This document shows positions 33,333 to 44,934 of a stretch of DNA of 64,000 nt, one piece after another. Origin of the DNA: Lepas anatifera (taxonomy: Eukaryota; Arthropoda; Thecostraca; Lepadidae); NCBI GenBank assembly GCA_034440635.1, contig JAOTON010001937.1, forward strand, positions 620,001 to 684,000, given 5' to 3'. Every line of letters begins with the position of its first letter. Positions within the stretch are counted from its first letter, which is position 1. Position numbers and translations under genes: made by a program. The notes below the pieces were generated by a model. The model did no database searches and had not been told where the DNA came from. It saw only the letters and a list, made by a program, of their open reading frames with translations.

Positions 33333-35705
33333 CAGAATTGTGCGTTTCAGAATTGTGTTGAGTTGGCTCAACTCAACTCTCGTGCTGAGAGGGGTTGACT
33401 GAACTCTGACTCAACTCACTGTCAAGAGTTTAGTGGGCCGACTCAACTCCGATTCAAGCTTCAATCCCGTCGCTTCAACTCCGACTCAAGTCACGACTCA
33501 ACTCAACTCAAACTTCGACTCGCTTTAAAAATAAAATAATTAAATTATAAATGCAAAATGTTAGTAATGAATAAATGAATAAAATATAGAAATACAAGCT
33601 GTACATAAATTAATAGGAGAAACTGAACATTAATGGATGGAGAATTAATTAATTGGCATTTAAACACAGGTTAACATATAGCTGGCAACTATGGATTACT
33701 TTTTTCAAATTCCTCCAGACTGTCACTGCCAGATAAACCTGCCACACCATGTTGCAATGATTTCTAAGGAGAGCTTTGCATGTTTAACTAGGCATATAAA
33801 ATTAAAAGGTACCTAAAACGGCCTAAGGTTACACCAAGCACAGGCAAATAATGGCACCTCCATACTAACAGAAAAGGCCCAAGCTAAAAAAACTCATGAT
33901 CTAAACTGTATTTGCCGGGATGAAGTATTGCCTTCACTTTCTGCTAAATAAGGATGCTAGTCAATTTTGCTAAATGAAATATTCCGATGTCATGAGCTTA
34001 ATCTTTAAATTTTTAAAATTGAAATGGGGTTTAGAAGAACTTAAATAATACTTTAAAAAATCCTTAAAAAACTAAATAAAAATACTTAAAAAATTACAAA
34101 AAATAAAACAATAATTACTGGGGGGTTCAAATTCAAACTCAAAGGACTACAGCAAAACTTTAGGAATAGTATACTATATATGACAAAGGACAATGCAAAT
34201 GGAAATTTGATGAATGTGTTCATTTTAATGTGCTAATATTTTTAAAAACAATCCAATTTTCAGCTTGAAAACCTCCAATACATTACGTACCTGTCGCTCT
34301 TCAAAATAGCAACACAGTTCAATAGGAAAATTGCTAATGCATGGCTTTGCAAATACAGAGGCCGAGCAAATGCCTTTGATCATGCAGAACCAGTAGTAGG
34401 AAATATTTTCTCTGATTCGTGCAACAACGGCTTCTTTTCATTTTATCAAATCAAAGGTCAAAATTTCCTACGCTAATAGCAGTAGGTACCTGCCTTTAAA
34501 AGGAATGTGGCACCTTGGTCGAATCTAGGAATTTAGTGTAATTAGGGGTATTTTTAGCCGAAAATCATAAAATGTTCAATTTCTCTAAAAAAATTTACAA
34601 TGGGCTCAATATTTTTATCTTTTAAATGCTCATCTATGGTGAAAAATAAACCCCTGCCTGTGAATGACGTCATGATCTGGCAACTGCTACCATATTCAAT
34701 AGGCTTCAAGGACTTCAATTGGCTGATTACTCACCTTGACGTCAGCGATGTCGTCACATCAACAGCTGAAAACTGTGGTCGCCTGGCTGGGGTACATGTG
34801 GGGTGCATTTCAGGTAGGTTTTTAGCTTTTCTCCACGGAAATTTCGGGTTTCAAGACAAATGGTATATTGAGTACCAGGCTTTCCGGCATGCTTTACAAC
34901 TTGGTTATCTCAGTTAAAATCACCCAATGAAGGTGCCACATTCTCTTTAATAGGAAAATTTATAAAGGAGCTACAGACCGCGCATTAATGACAAGGGAAG
35001 CAATATCATGAATAGATGCAACTTTTAAGGAACTATCACGTGGCTTTGCCAATTTCTTTGTCCCGGAGCTTCTCAAGCTTGAGCCTCTACTTTGTTGAAT
35101 ATTTTCTTCAAAGACAGCAATGGCGCACACGTTTTTCTCTATTCTTAACAATGCATGGCTTGGCGGTGGTTGATGTGAGAAGTAATATTAAATGTTGTTG
35201 ATGAGTAGTTTTTTTAGATATTTGAACTGTATTTTGCAGTCGGTGTCACAACGTTAAATTTTTGAGGCAATGGCAGAGATAGGAGTCTGTTCCATTGTTC
35301 GATTACATGTATGTGTGCCTAGCGATTTCGACCGGATGGGTCTTTGAAATAAGCAATTGAAACGTAGAGTTGAACCGATACATTGAAACAAATTTAAACT
35401 TTGAAGCAAATGAAACACTGCATGAAAAATATTTAAAGGAGGTAAAAGGAGGTTTGAAAGAGGTCGGCAAATTCAAACACTTTTATTTAGCATCATATTA
35501 ACCTTTTGAGTCAATTTTTTCGTAGACTCAGTTGACTCGCTGTCTTCACAACTCAACGCCACTCAACTCATTGACATGGTGTGAACCGACTCAACTCAAC
35601 TAAACTCACCAGTCTAACTTTGTCGATTCAAATCAACTCAATTAAGAGTCGAACAAATCAAAATTTGAGTTAAACTCTGACTCCGACTCACGAGTCACAA
35701 CTCTG
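33333..35705. mobile_element. hAT-like non-autonomous element 2 (2.37 kb)
   Basis: Starts CAGAATTGTG and ends with the inverse of CAGAGTTGTG. Flanks are GTCTTTGG (33325-33332) and GTCCTTGG (35706-35713), an 8-bp duplication with one mismatch. Subterminal regions are rich in GACTCAACTC and GAGTCG words, as in element 1, but the interior differs. A 455-bp MITE is nested at 34496-34950. No transposase frame. Confidence 0.8.
34496..34950. mobile_element. 455-bp MITE, TTAA-flanked, copy 2
   Basis: Same element as 25665-26120. Ends TTAAAAGGAATGTGGCACC and the inverse of TTAAAGAGAATGTGGCACC. It lies inside hAT-like element 2, so it arrived later. The TGACGTCA site is at 34737-34744 and the ATTGGCTGAT motif is also kept. 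Confidence 0.88.
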
Positions 35706-36564
35706 GTCCTTGGAAGGTTCCAAGGATATGTTCTGAAAAGATGCATCGGATAACCACCAGTGAAATCTAGCATTTGATGTTTAGTTATAAGTTAGCCAAT
35801 CATATGTTTTGTCCCCTTAAAAAACCAAGGTGCAGTCGTCTTACAATCACCAAAATGAGCTCGGAAGCAGTAAGTAGATTTCACCACACCGGTTACTGAA
35901 TCATGATTTATAATATTTCGGTAACTGCTGTATTTGATTGCCTAGAGAAATCCTGAACTGTATTATGTAAACATATTGTGGTAATGAGACGGAAATAGCT
36001 AATTAAGGGTTAATATATCTTAAGGTACCAAAAAAAGAACATTTCAGAATGATCAACCAACTGAGAGAGGGGCGGGGGGGCCATAAAACAGATGCGTGAT
36101 GAACGGACCTAAGTGTTGAAAAGTCGTCGAATCTGTCGAAAAAGACAACTTTGCAAATGTGTTTTAAAATAACACCATGCCGAGTTGAGGTGAGAGTAAA
36201 CTTTTCGGACACCGTTTCTTTCTACGCGTTGCTCCCTGGTTACAACCCACTCGCCATTTATCGTCTTATTAAAGAGAACAAATAAATGCCGGCAATTCTA
36301 TTTGCTTGTCCCGCAATGGGTTCTAGCTCTCGAACGGGATATGAAAGCCTGCTCTGGACACTCAAAATGGAGGACACTCCAATGCAAAAATACTAGGTAT
36401 TTCTCTGGCCGGAAGACTGTTGTAGACCAAACTGTAGTGCAAAGGGAGTCGAAAGAAGAGACATCTTTCTACTTTCTTGAAAGCATTGATAGTAATGCCG
36501 AGACGACACGGTTGTCACAGGGCAGCAATGCTGTGCATGGTGCCAGCTGTGCTTGCACTGGATT
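35706..36564. other. No gene seen
   Basis: Mixed spacer between hAT-like element 2 and the 75-bp satellite. Confidence 0.5.
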
Positions 36565-37247
36565 GGGTCAGTAGCAGGTGCTGCCGGCCCGGTGAGGTGG
36601 AGGCGCGGGCCGCCCTGACTGGCCTGCTGCAGCTGCAGTGGGTCAGTAGCAGGTGCTGCCGGCCCGGTGAGGAGGAGGCGCGGGCCGCCCTGACTGGCCT
36701 GCTGCAGCTGCAGTGGGTCAGTAGCAGGTGCTGCCGGCCCGGTGAGGTGGAGGCGCGGGCCGCCCTGACTGGCCTGCTGCAGCTGCAGTGGGTCAGTAGC
36801 AGGTGCTGCCGGCCCTGGTGAGGTGGAGGCGCGGGCCGCCCTGACTGGCCTGCTGCAGCTGCAGTGGGTCAGTAGCAGGTGCTGCCGGCCCGGTGAGGTG
36901 GAGGCGCGGGCCGCCCTGACTGGCCTGCTGCAGCTGCAGTGGGTCAGTAGCAGGTGCTGCCGGCCCGGTGAGGTGGAGGCGCGGGCCGTCATGACTGGCC
37001 TGCTGCAGCTGCAGTGGGTCAGTAGCAGGTGCTGCCGGCCCGGTGAGGTGGAGGCGCGGGCCGCCCTGACTGGCCTGCTGCAGCTGCAGTGGGTCAGTAG
37101 CAGGTGCTGCCGGCCCGGTGAGGTGGAGGCGCGGGCCGCCCTGACTGGCCTGCTGCAGCTGCAGTGGGTCAGTAGCAGGTGCTGCCGGCCCGGTGAGGTG
37201 GAGGCGCGGGCCGCCCTGACTGGCCTGCTGCAGCTGCAGTGGGTCTG
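36565..37247. repeat. 75-bp satellite array, ~9 units, open in frame on both strands
   Basis: Exact 75-bp units (25 codons) containing GTGCTGCCGGCCCGGTGAGG, GGCGCGGGCCGCCCTGACTG and CTGCTGCAGCTGCAGTGG. One unit has an extra base near 36815. Because 75 is a multiple of three, stops never accumulate. This leaves a 347-codon minus frame (36393-37436) and a 199-codon plus frame (36823-37422). No start context, domain or codon signature supports either as a gene. Confidence 0.92.
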
Positions 37248-37794
37248 CGGTGAGAAGGTGCGGTCACGCCGGCTCCACCGACCTTGCTCTGCCGTCTCGT
37301 TGGTCCGTGGCGGCACTGACAGGCTATTCAACGTCGGTGGAGCTGGCCAAATGCAGCAGTTATGGCCCTCTACCCTTATCCAGGCTTTGTGTGCTCTCAG
37401 ACGCCATTTAGACCTTGCGTAACAAAGCAGTTGCATAGTGTGCTCTCGTGCCAGCTGTGATTTGAAGGTTGGCAGGAGTGAAGAGCCGGAGTCGGGGAGT
37501 CGGAGCTTACTCAGCCGCCGTGACAGTCGGGCTGCACGGCACCAACGGGCCTATATCTACCATTCCGCTCACAAACGGCACCAATCAAGCACTAACCCAG
37601 GCTTGCGTCGCCTTATCGCTTCCAATCAAATATCGATCGACACTGGTGAGCAGTGGGGTGGGAGGTGGCCCTGGCCGTGGCGATCATACGGAGTGGTGTC
37701 ACTGATGTGCACCGCAGCCGACACGTCTCCGCTCTCGAAATGCAGCCGGCTGCTGGTAAACCAATACCAGAAAGGAGCGAACCTCATAATTGGT
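37248..37794. other. No gene seen
   Basis: Unique-looking spacer with short frames. Confidence 0.45.
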
Positions 37795-37945
37795 AGAAAT
37801 GAAATCATCAACTATGGCAGAAATGAGAATACTGACCTATGGCAGAAATGAGAATACCGACCTATGGCAGAAATGAGAATACCGACCTATGGCAGAAATG
37901 AGAATACCGACCTGTGGCAGAAATGAGAATACCGACCTTTGCCGC
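37795..37945. repeat. 25-bp tandem repeat, ~5 units
   Basis: Units of ATGGCAGAAATGAGAATACC plus GACCT, nearly identical, with the first and last units diverged. Confidence 0.9.
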
Positions 37946-38173
37946 CAGCAAACTTTCAGGCTGAGCATCTTTTAACAAAAATTAGTGGGGGGGGCATTTC
38001 TTGTGCTGGTCGTTATAGTGCCTTCAGGGGATCAAGACCCCATCTAGAGGGCGGGGGGTAATGTAACTTAAATACGTTAGTATGTTGCAGTAAATCTTGT
38101 TTGACTGGGACATATTAAGTTCGTTGAAGAGTTGGTTAAGACGCCAGTCGTATTTCGGTTGTATTTTCGGAGT

Positions 38174-38208
38174 TTTCGAACGTCATGCGACTATCTATTC
38201 TTCGTCAG
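38174..38208 (-). ncRNA. Hammerhead-like core in left Penelope arm
   Basis: On the minus strand, CTGACGA (38208-38202) and GAAA (38177-38174) flank a segment with GTCGCATGAC, able to form a short hairpin. The right arm has the same arrangement on the plus strand. Complete helices are not established. Confidence 0.3.
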
Positions 38209-38439
38209 CGAAAGATTGTTCAACCAGCGCCTAATTTAACACTACAAAAGTTTGAGAAAACATCACATCACACTCGTGCTAAAAATTCAAATTTTACTTC
38301 TTATTTGTTGGCAAAGAATAATGAATATAGAAGTTCAACAATTTAATAAATTGAGTTAAGAGTCACAAAGGCAAATTTGTTTTACTGCAGTACTCACACG
38401 GAAACATGCGGTCGATACACCCGAGCACATGCGGTCGAC

Positions 38440-38690
38440 GACTGTGTCACAAACTTCTCCGGAACAGAACCCACAGAAGGAGAACTGTCAGTCCTGCGGA
38501 AAGGATTGAACTTCGTTCCCACGCCAAAACATGTAAGTCACGTAGAATTCCTAACAGAAATCGAAAAACTCATTCTTAACTCTGATATGTCGCGCGATGA
38601 AGCAAACAGATTATGTTTTGAAGTTACTAAGACCTTGCAGTCTCATCATAACACACCTGATAACCTCAGTAAAGAAGAAAACACTGCTCA
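38440..38690 (+). pseudogene. Penelope protein N-terminal region
   Basis: FSGTEPTEGELSVLRKGLNF then VPTPKHVSHVEFLTEIEKLI resembles the 'lls.GL.F.PtP' segment before the Penelope RT. It continues to NTPDNLSKEE, where the frame is cut by the LINE insertion. The continuation KGLNRLKQRTNLVIIQADKG is found after the insertion at about 39420. Confidence 0.7.
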
Positions 38691-39405
38691 CAACATATAA
38701 CGCGAACGTTCGGTCTGTTTTGGAGTACGGTAGTGTAGTCTGGGCTGGTGTAGCCAAATCCCATGCCGAACGGGTCGAGCGGGTACAACACAAATTCTTG
38801 ATGTGGCTAAATTCTCATACTTCTCAGTCTTGCGGCACTTTGAATTACCATTCACTTCTTCGGCATTTCGGCGTCCAGTCTCTTGCTGCAAGGAGAGTTC
38901 AACACGATCTTCTGTTTCTGAAAGCAATATTTTTCTAAAAAATTTCCTCTCAAACTCTTCTGAACTGTTTTGGCCTTCATGTTCCACCCCGCTTGACCCG
39001 CAACCTGCGACTTTTCGCCGAGCCACGCGCCCATGTAAATACGGTTGCCTCGGGGTTTCTGTGCCGGATACCAAAATTTGCTAATAGGTTTTTGACCATG
39101 ATCAACTCCGATTTTTTTGTTGATACCTATAGCATTTTTAGAGCTCGCGTTGTGGAGTATATAAGGGACCTAAGAGTGTGAGGTCACCAAGGTATATGTG
39201 CACCAAATATATGAAGAGGGAATGAGCTCAAACAATTTTAATAACTTTATTTTTACAGCATCCATTTTATTCATTTGTATGTTTTTAGCACTAGGGTGTT
39301 TCGGACATGTTTATGTGTATGTGTTAGTTTTTGGTGAGAGAGTTTTAATACCTGACTTCACCTGTTAGTGGGCATCAGCCTGTTGGTGATTATGTTTAAT
39401 AAACA
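38690..39405 (+). mobile_element. 5'-truncated LINE inside the Penelope ORF
   Basis: Encodes NANVRSVLEYGSVVWAGVAK and AERVERVQHKFLMWL, then in another frame IPKFANRFLTMINSDFFVDT, an RT C-terminal tail of CR1/RTE-like type. An A-rich AATAAACAAAATAAACAAAG end follows. AAAGAA on both sides (about 38673 and 39414) may be the target duplication. It is inactive and frameshifted. Confidence 0.72.
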
Positions 39406-40330
39406 AAATAAACAAAGAAAGGGCCTTAACAGACTGAAGCAAAGAACCAACTTGGTCATCATCCAAGCGGATAAGGGTGGCTCAATCTGTGTTCTCACTA
39501 AAGAACAATATCGCAGTAAAGTCAACAGTTTGCTGTCAGACACTAACATATACGAACTGCTTAGCAAAGGTCCTGCTGCAGCTTATACTCGTAAGGTCAG
39601 GGAAAGCATTAAAGCACCTAGAAACACAGGGAAGGTTATTGAGAGCACAGTACTTATCCATGTACCCCTCCGATCCGTCTCCACCATTGTTCTACGGTCT
39701 AACGAAAGTACACAAACCGAACATCCCGCTGAGGCCAATAGTTTCTTCAATAGGCTCTGTAACGTACGATGTTTCAAAATACCTATCCAAGATATTAGCA
39801 TGTCTTATTATGTGTATTAGTGTTATGTTTAACTCTGACCAGGTTAGAAACTCTGCAGAGTTTTCCGAGCAAGTAAGAGGAGTTGCGCCAGCGGATGACG
39901 AAATAATGGTGTCGTTTGATGTAGTGTCTCTTTTCACTTCAATTCCAACCGAGTTAGCGTGCGAAATTGCCCGAAAAAGGATAGAACAAGAAATGGCTAG
40001 TGAGAATGATAGTTTTAGATCATCAACGGGGTTGGATGTAGACGACATAATTCGTATGTTGAGGATTTGCCTTAATCTCACGTACTTCCAAGTAAATGGT
40101 CAATTTTACAGGCAAATAAGTGGAACTGCCATGGGCTCTATAGTCAGCTGTATAGTAATGTGTTCTTCGTCAGCTCTATAGTAGCGGAATTAGTGATGGA
40201 GGAGCTAGAAACCAAGGCACTCGAAACATTCGCACCTGACGTAAAGTTGTGAATAAGGTATGTGGATAACACTTTCGTAATAGTCAAAGCCTCACAAGTT
40301 GAGCCCCTACACCCACATTTGAACTCTTTC
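39405..40330 (+). pseudogene. Penelope-like reverse transcriptase, broken
   Basis: Recognisable in order: NLVIIQADKGGSICVLTKEQ, FYGLTKVHKPNIPLRPIVSS, DVSKYLSKILACL, EIMVSFDVVSLFTSIP (motif A, Asp kept), YRQISGTAMGS (Penelope motif B) and IRYVDNTFVIVK (motif C). There is a frameshift near 39640 and stops near 40180 and 40250. Motif C reads YVDN rather than the usual YVDD, so the second catalytic Asp is lost. The element cannot make active enzyme. Confidence 0.85.
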
Positions 40331-40839
40331 ACACAATATTAAGTTCACACCAGGGAGAGAAACCGAAGGAATGCCACCCTTCCTAGATGGAACTAGATTG
40401 AACATTAACCACTAAAGTATACAGAAAACCAACCCACGGAGAAAAATATCTAAGCTTTCAACCACACCATAGCACACAACACAAAAAAACAGTAGTCAGG
40501 ATTCTTATAAATAGGGGGAAAACCATCTCGTCTGAAGAAGCAGACAGGACACAGGAGATCAAACAAGTAGAACAGGTACTAAACAAAAATCGCTATCCCA
40601 AGACATTCATCAAAAACACGCACAAAAATTCCAACGCCAGGAATCTCGGCATGAAAACAACCAGCCAGAGAGAGTGGAAACAAAGCCCAGAGTAGTCATT
40701 CCATATGTCCGAGTAATTTCAGAACGTATCGTGCGTTTAATAAAGCCATACGCAAAACCACAACCTAAACCGGCAACAAACCTAAAAATAGACCAGTAAA
40801 ACCAAAGGACAAAAGACACAAACACCAAAACAAAGAAGT

Positions 40840-41034
40840 AGTGCACAATTACACATGTCAATGCGGAAAAACATGCAAAGGGGAAACGTGTAGGATCATC
40901 AAAACACAACAAGAACATAGAAGAGCTATAGAAAACGAGGACCACAACCACTCTGGACCGGCTAAACACATTCTAGAAACCGGACACAACATTAAATGGG
41001 AGGACGTTCAAATCCTAGCATATGAAAGCCATTA
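40840..41034 (+). pseudogene. GIY-YIG endonuclease C-terminal part of the Penelope element
   Basis: Contains HNYTCQCGKTCKGETCR and, later, EHRRAIENEDHNHSGPAKHI then LETGHNIKWEDVQILAYE. This is the second half of the Penelope GIY-YIG domain, with the Cys-rich lead-in. The central GIY/YIG strands are degraded. Confidence 0.65.
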
Positions 41035-41526
41035 GAAAAAGAAAAATCAAAGAAGGCACCTTTATCTAAAAAAAACCAGCAAGACCTACTACTAAATACA
41101 AACACAGGTATTCCAATGCCAGAAATATACCAGGTACTACGCTCTTCATAAAAATACTAGTGATAATAATTATATTATAACTAACAAATAATTCAATAAT
41201 AAAGTATCCAAATTTACAAGTTTGTTTAGTACACCTGGCTCTAAACTTTTATAATTATACGTCATGAAATAACATTGGTGTGGTACGTATTCTAATAAGT
41301 TTTCACGTCATTTTCGACAACGCCTTACTTGTCGGTCTTTGACGTAGATGATGATGATCTAGACTTTTGTATACGTATGACCTTTCCGTGTGAGTACTGT
41401 ATTAAAACGTATTTGCCTTTGTGACTCTTAACTCACTTAATTAAAGTGTTGAACTTGTATATTTATTATTCTTTGCCAACAAATAACAAGTAGAATTTGA
41501 ATTTTTAGCACGAGTGTGATGTGATG

Positions 41527-43234
41527 CATCCCTAGTAACACAGCAACATTGCCACAATGTTGTGACAATGTTACGGATATATTGTGACAACATTGTCCCA
41601 CAATGTTGCCACAAAATTGTTTTGTCGACACGAGACAATGCTGTGATTATATTGTCTGGACAACATTACGGAAAGTGAAATATCGGTATAATTCCTGTAA
41701 TTAACACAAAATCCTCACAAAATCATCTTTTAATAGTGTTATTGTTACGCAAGAGCCTTAAAATACGTTGATGTCTCTTCCTTCAGACATATCATTTTAT
41801 GTCATAGTGCCTCGATGTTTTAGCAATGTTGCAAAAATATTGTAATCATGTTGTTTGGGCATTATTGCCTCGAAAATATTGCTACAACATTGGTGCAATA
41901 TTATGACAATGTTTTAAACATGTTGTGTCAATATCGTTTTTATGGTGTTAGGACAATGTTGTTGAAACATTTCCTCCACCTTGCTACAATGTTGGGGATA
42001 TGTTGCGGATATGTTGTATTGATGTTGGTGTGAGAAAGTATCTGCAATATTGTTTTGAAATATAGTTGTAATATTGCTTGCTAATATCGTGGGAATGTCC
42101 ATCTTACTGATCACTGTCACATTTCTTCCAGTCCGTCAGGAAGGAGTCTGGAGTTTCCGTTGAGCAGTCTATTGCAGTTGGACGATGTGAACACACGCGA
42201 CCGGCCAGTGCCGCGCGCAGACTGCCCGACCCGTGAGGCAGGTCAGGCACGGTAGATGCCATGATGTCACGCTTAACATGACATCTCATTTGTTGTTGCC
42301 GGTCCGGTGACATGGCCAGCGCGGAACTTCTAGTGGTGCGAATATACAGGACCCGCACAACATTGTGTGATAACACATGGGAACAAACACAGACAAAAAT
42401 AGTGAACTATCCAGCGGAAAAATTTAATTAGCCGGCGGAAGGCCTAGCAGCTTTGAGGGAGACAGACTCTCACCAGGGCTTGTCGGTGTTAGGTTGTGAT
42501 ACAGCTGTCCTTTATTTTCCATGCTCATCATCTGTGACAGTCCAGATGAAATTGTCGAGTGCACTCCACTTCCATTGTTACAATGTTGCCGCTACAACAT
42601 TGCCACAAGGTTGTTCTTGGGTTTTGCTGCAATACTGCTTTCACAGCATTGTCAAAAACATTGTTTTCACAGCATCGCTGCAATTACAACAAGGCATACG
42701 TTGCTGGATCCACAATATACTTCCTGTACGGAAGAGAGTTTGTCTCGCACGGTGAAAAAGCGATGCACGAGTTTTATTATCCCCAAAACCATGTTAATAT
42801 TGTTTTTGGAATACTGTTACAATAAAGTTGTCACAATATTGCTGCAACATTGTTGCGGAAACATTGTCTCACAATGTTGCACTAACAACGTTTTTTGTCA
42901 TTTTTATTTGAAATAGAGGGATTTCTTGGAGCACTGGATCAAACGTGACTATATCTAATTTCTAATAATGTATTTTCTCTGCAAATACCGCTTGGTTGTA
43001 TCAACAACATTGTAAAAAACATTTATACAATATTGCCGTCCCGACGTTGAGTTAAAGTATTCTGAGCACCTTGTTTGGTTTTTTGCACAATATCGGCTAA
43101 ATATTGAGACAATATTTCATCCACAATATTTTTGCCGCAGTATTGTGACAATGTTAAAGCAATTTCGTGATGACAGTATTGGTTAGACAACATATCCACG
43201 ATCATCGTCACAATGTTGCGTGCTACTAAGGATG
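41527..43234. mobile_element. 1.7-kb TIR element full of ACAATGTTG/CAACATTGT words
   Basis: Starts CATCCCTAGTAACACAGCAA and ends with the inverse of CATCCTTAGTAGCACGCAAC. It splits the right Penelope arm at TGTGATGTGATG|TTTTCTC. The uninterrupted partner sequence is visible in the left arm at 38254-38276. The interior is dominated by degenerate CAACATTGT and ACAATGTTG inverted words, with little else. A target duplication is ambiguous (ATG, because GGATG mirrors CATCC). No transposase frame. Confidence 0.82.
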
Positions 43235-43286
43235 TTTTCTCAAACTTGTGTACTGTTAAATTAGGCGCTGGCTGAGCAACCTTTCG

Positions 43287-43316
43287 CTGACGAAGATAGT
43301 CGCATGACGCTCGAAA
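43287..43316 (+). ncRNA. Hammerhead-like core in right Penelope arm
   Basis: CTGACGA (43287-43293), GTCGCATGAC hairpin, GAAA (43313-43316). It is the mirror partner of the left-arm motif, with some sequence divergence between the two. Confidence 0.3.
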
Positions 43317-43372
43317 GCTCCGAAAATACAACCGAAATACGGCTGGGGTCTTAAACATTTCTTGAACGAACT

Positions 43373-43686
43373 GGATACGTTAGTGTTAAAAAATGTTTGC
43401 CAATTTTTGTATTATTCCATCTTCTAGAGATTATAGATGCTGCCCAGGGCTGCCAGGTTTTTTTCGGTGGAAAAGCCAAACTGAGTTAGATGAAGGGCCA
43501 AAAAGGGGCCAAATTTTTTTCTTCACAAAAATGGTAAAATAAATAGCATAAAATCCAGATTTGAGGCCAAAACGACCCTTCGCGGTAGTCATAATCTGAC
43601 AGAAAAACTACTTGTATTACTGTTTAAAACTAATTTTTGAAAGTGTGATATTGCCTTGAATCAATATTTTTTAGGATACCACACAT
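43373..43686. other. No gene seen
   Basis: AT-rich spacer. Confidence 0.5.
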
Positions 43687-43800
43687 TTAAGCCTCGCCCC
43701 GGTGGGGGTGTTTGAACACTCCCCTCGGGTTTTTCCGGGGGCACGAAAAACGGCGGCGCGAAGCGCCGCCGTACTTGGCCAACCTCATCCTTGATCCATT
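43687..43800. mobile_element. TTAA-family repeat copy C, terminal fragment
   Basis: Only the hairpin end remains: TTAAGCCTCGCCCCGG, palindrome GGGGGTGTTTGAACACTCCC, GC hairpin CGGCGGCGCGAAGCGCCGCC at 43751-43771, and TACTTGG. It breaks off near 43800. Confidence 0.85.
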
Positions 43801-44934
43801 CTGCAGTTTTTTTTATTTGTTGCAGTCATATTTGTTCCCAACTGTCATATTTGTTGCGGTTGGGGGCAGCCTGGTCGACACTGGGCGCCCCGGACGTCTT
43901 ACAACGCGAGATTAGTGACGTATAGGTGCCTTACAACTGATTTTAGAAGGTAACTGTCAGAGGCGGCCCGTTTTCTGACGTCTTTTATTGTCTGCCCCTC
44001 GTTCACTGGCAACTGCTGACTTCCGTTTGACTAAATGGCCACCCGTCTCTAAACACCATTGCTTTTTTGTCGAATTTGCTGGGCTATTTTCCGGTAATTA
44101 GATAGCAATCCCCTAAAAACCAGAGAAAACACTCGCCGAGAGGGCGCCCCTCTGAATGCACAAAAGGCGCATTCCAAGGTAGCGTGGACCGTCCCCGTGA
44201 GGTACCACTCCCCTCCCTCCCTTCACCGAAATCATGCATCCATCAGTGAGCCGAACCCAGCCACCAACCAGGTTCCGTCAGACCATTTGCCTTGATTGCA
44301 ATTTCTGTCGACTTCTGTGTATGGTTTTGTTAGTGGTGACAAACAAAAATCCCCTTGAACAGCGTTTGTTGATCAGATAAAGCTCGTTCCAGCTGGGTTT
44401 CTAAGATCATCAAAGATTCAGAATATTTTTATAACGATTTTGGAAGGGGACAGTGGACTCACTCAAGCATTTCTATACTGCCCCAGGTCATGTTCCATCT
44501 TTTTCACGGTGGTTTTGTAATTTTCTTCGTAGCATATTCGACGTAACCAACATCTATGCACCTAAACTCAAAGTATACTATGAAGCATCTAAGGGAAAAC
44601 AATTTACAAGATAAAGGAATGAAAATATTTTTGTCCTTCGGGGTTCAGGTTGCCCTCCTGAGAACATTGGTAATACAAAACCGATCCCTTGGCTCATGGT
44701 TGATCGAAAGTTTCTGTTAATGGCAGGCCCCAGTGTATGTTTTCTGCTTATTCCGTCCCCAAAACACGTGATAAGTATGGTAAAGTTTGTTTGGAAAAAC
44801 CCATGTGGTGTGATGCCGGCCTTTGACAACAATTTTATATACAAATGTGTGGGAATGGATTGAGGGTGGACTGATCCGGCCATGCCTCCCGAAAACCAAA
44901 TAGGGGAGGCAAATCCTTCCCCAAAGTAGGCTAG
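43801..44934. other. No gene seen
   Basis: Unique-looking sequence. The minus frame 44578-45015 (145 codons) has no recognised domain and runs into Penelope-derived sequence. Confidence 0.45.

Larger units (their letters stand above)
38108..43372 (+). mobile_element. Penelope-like element with inverted ~290-bp arms, twice invaded
   Basis: The left arm (38108-38402) is the reverse complement of a right arm split into 41387-41526 and 43235-43372. Between them, on the plus strand, lie the Penelope N-terminal region, RT and a GIY-YIG C-terminus, all broken. A LINE fragment interrupts the coding part at about 38690-39405. A 1.7-kb TIR element interrupts the right arm at 41527-43234. Terminal repeats in varied orientation are normal for Penelope-like elements. 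Outer limits are approximate. Confidence 0.85.

Noticed and set aside
36393..37436. 347-codon minus-strand open frame
   Set aside because: It is created by a 75-bp satellite whose period is a multiple of three; the opposite strand is equally open and no domain is seen.
42104..42376. 90-codon minus frame within the 1.7-kb TIR element as a transposase
   Set aside because: No catalytic motif, too short, and composition differs from known transposases.
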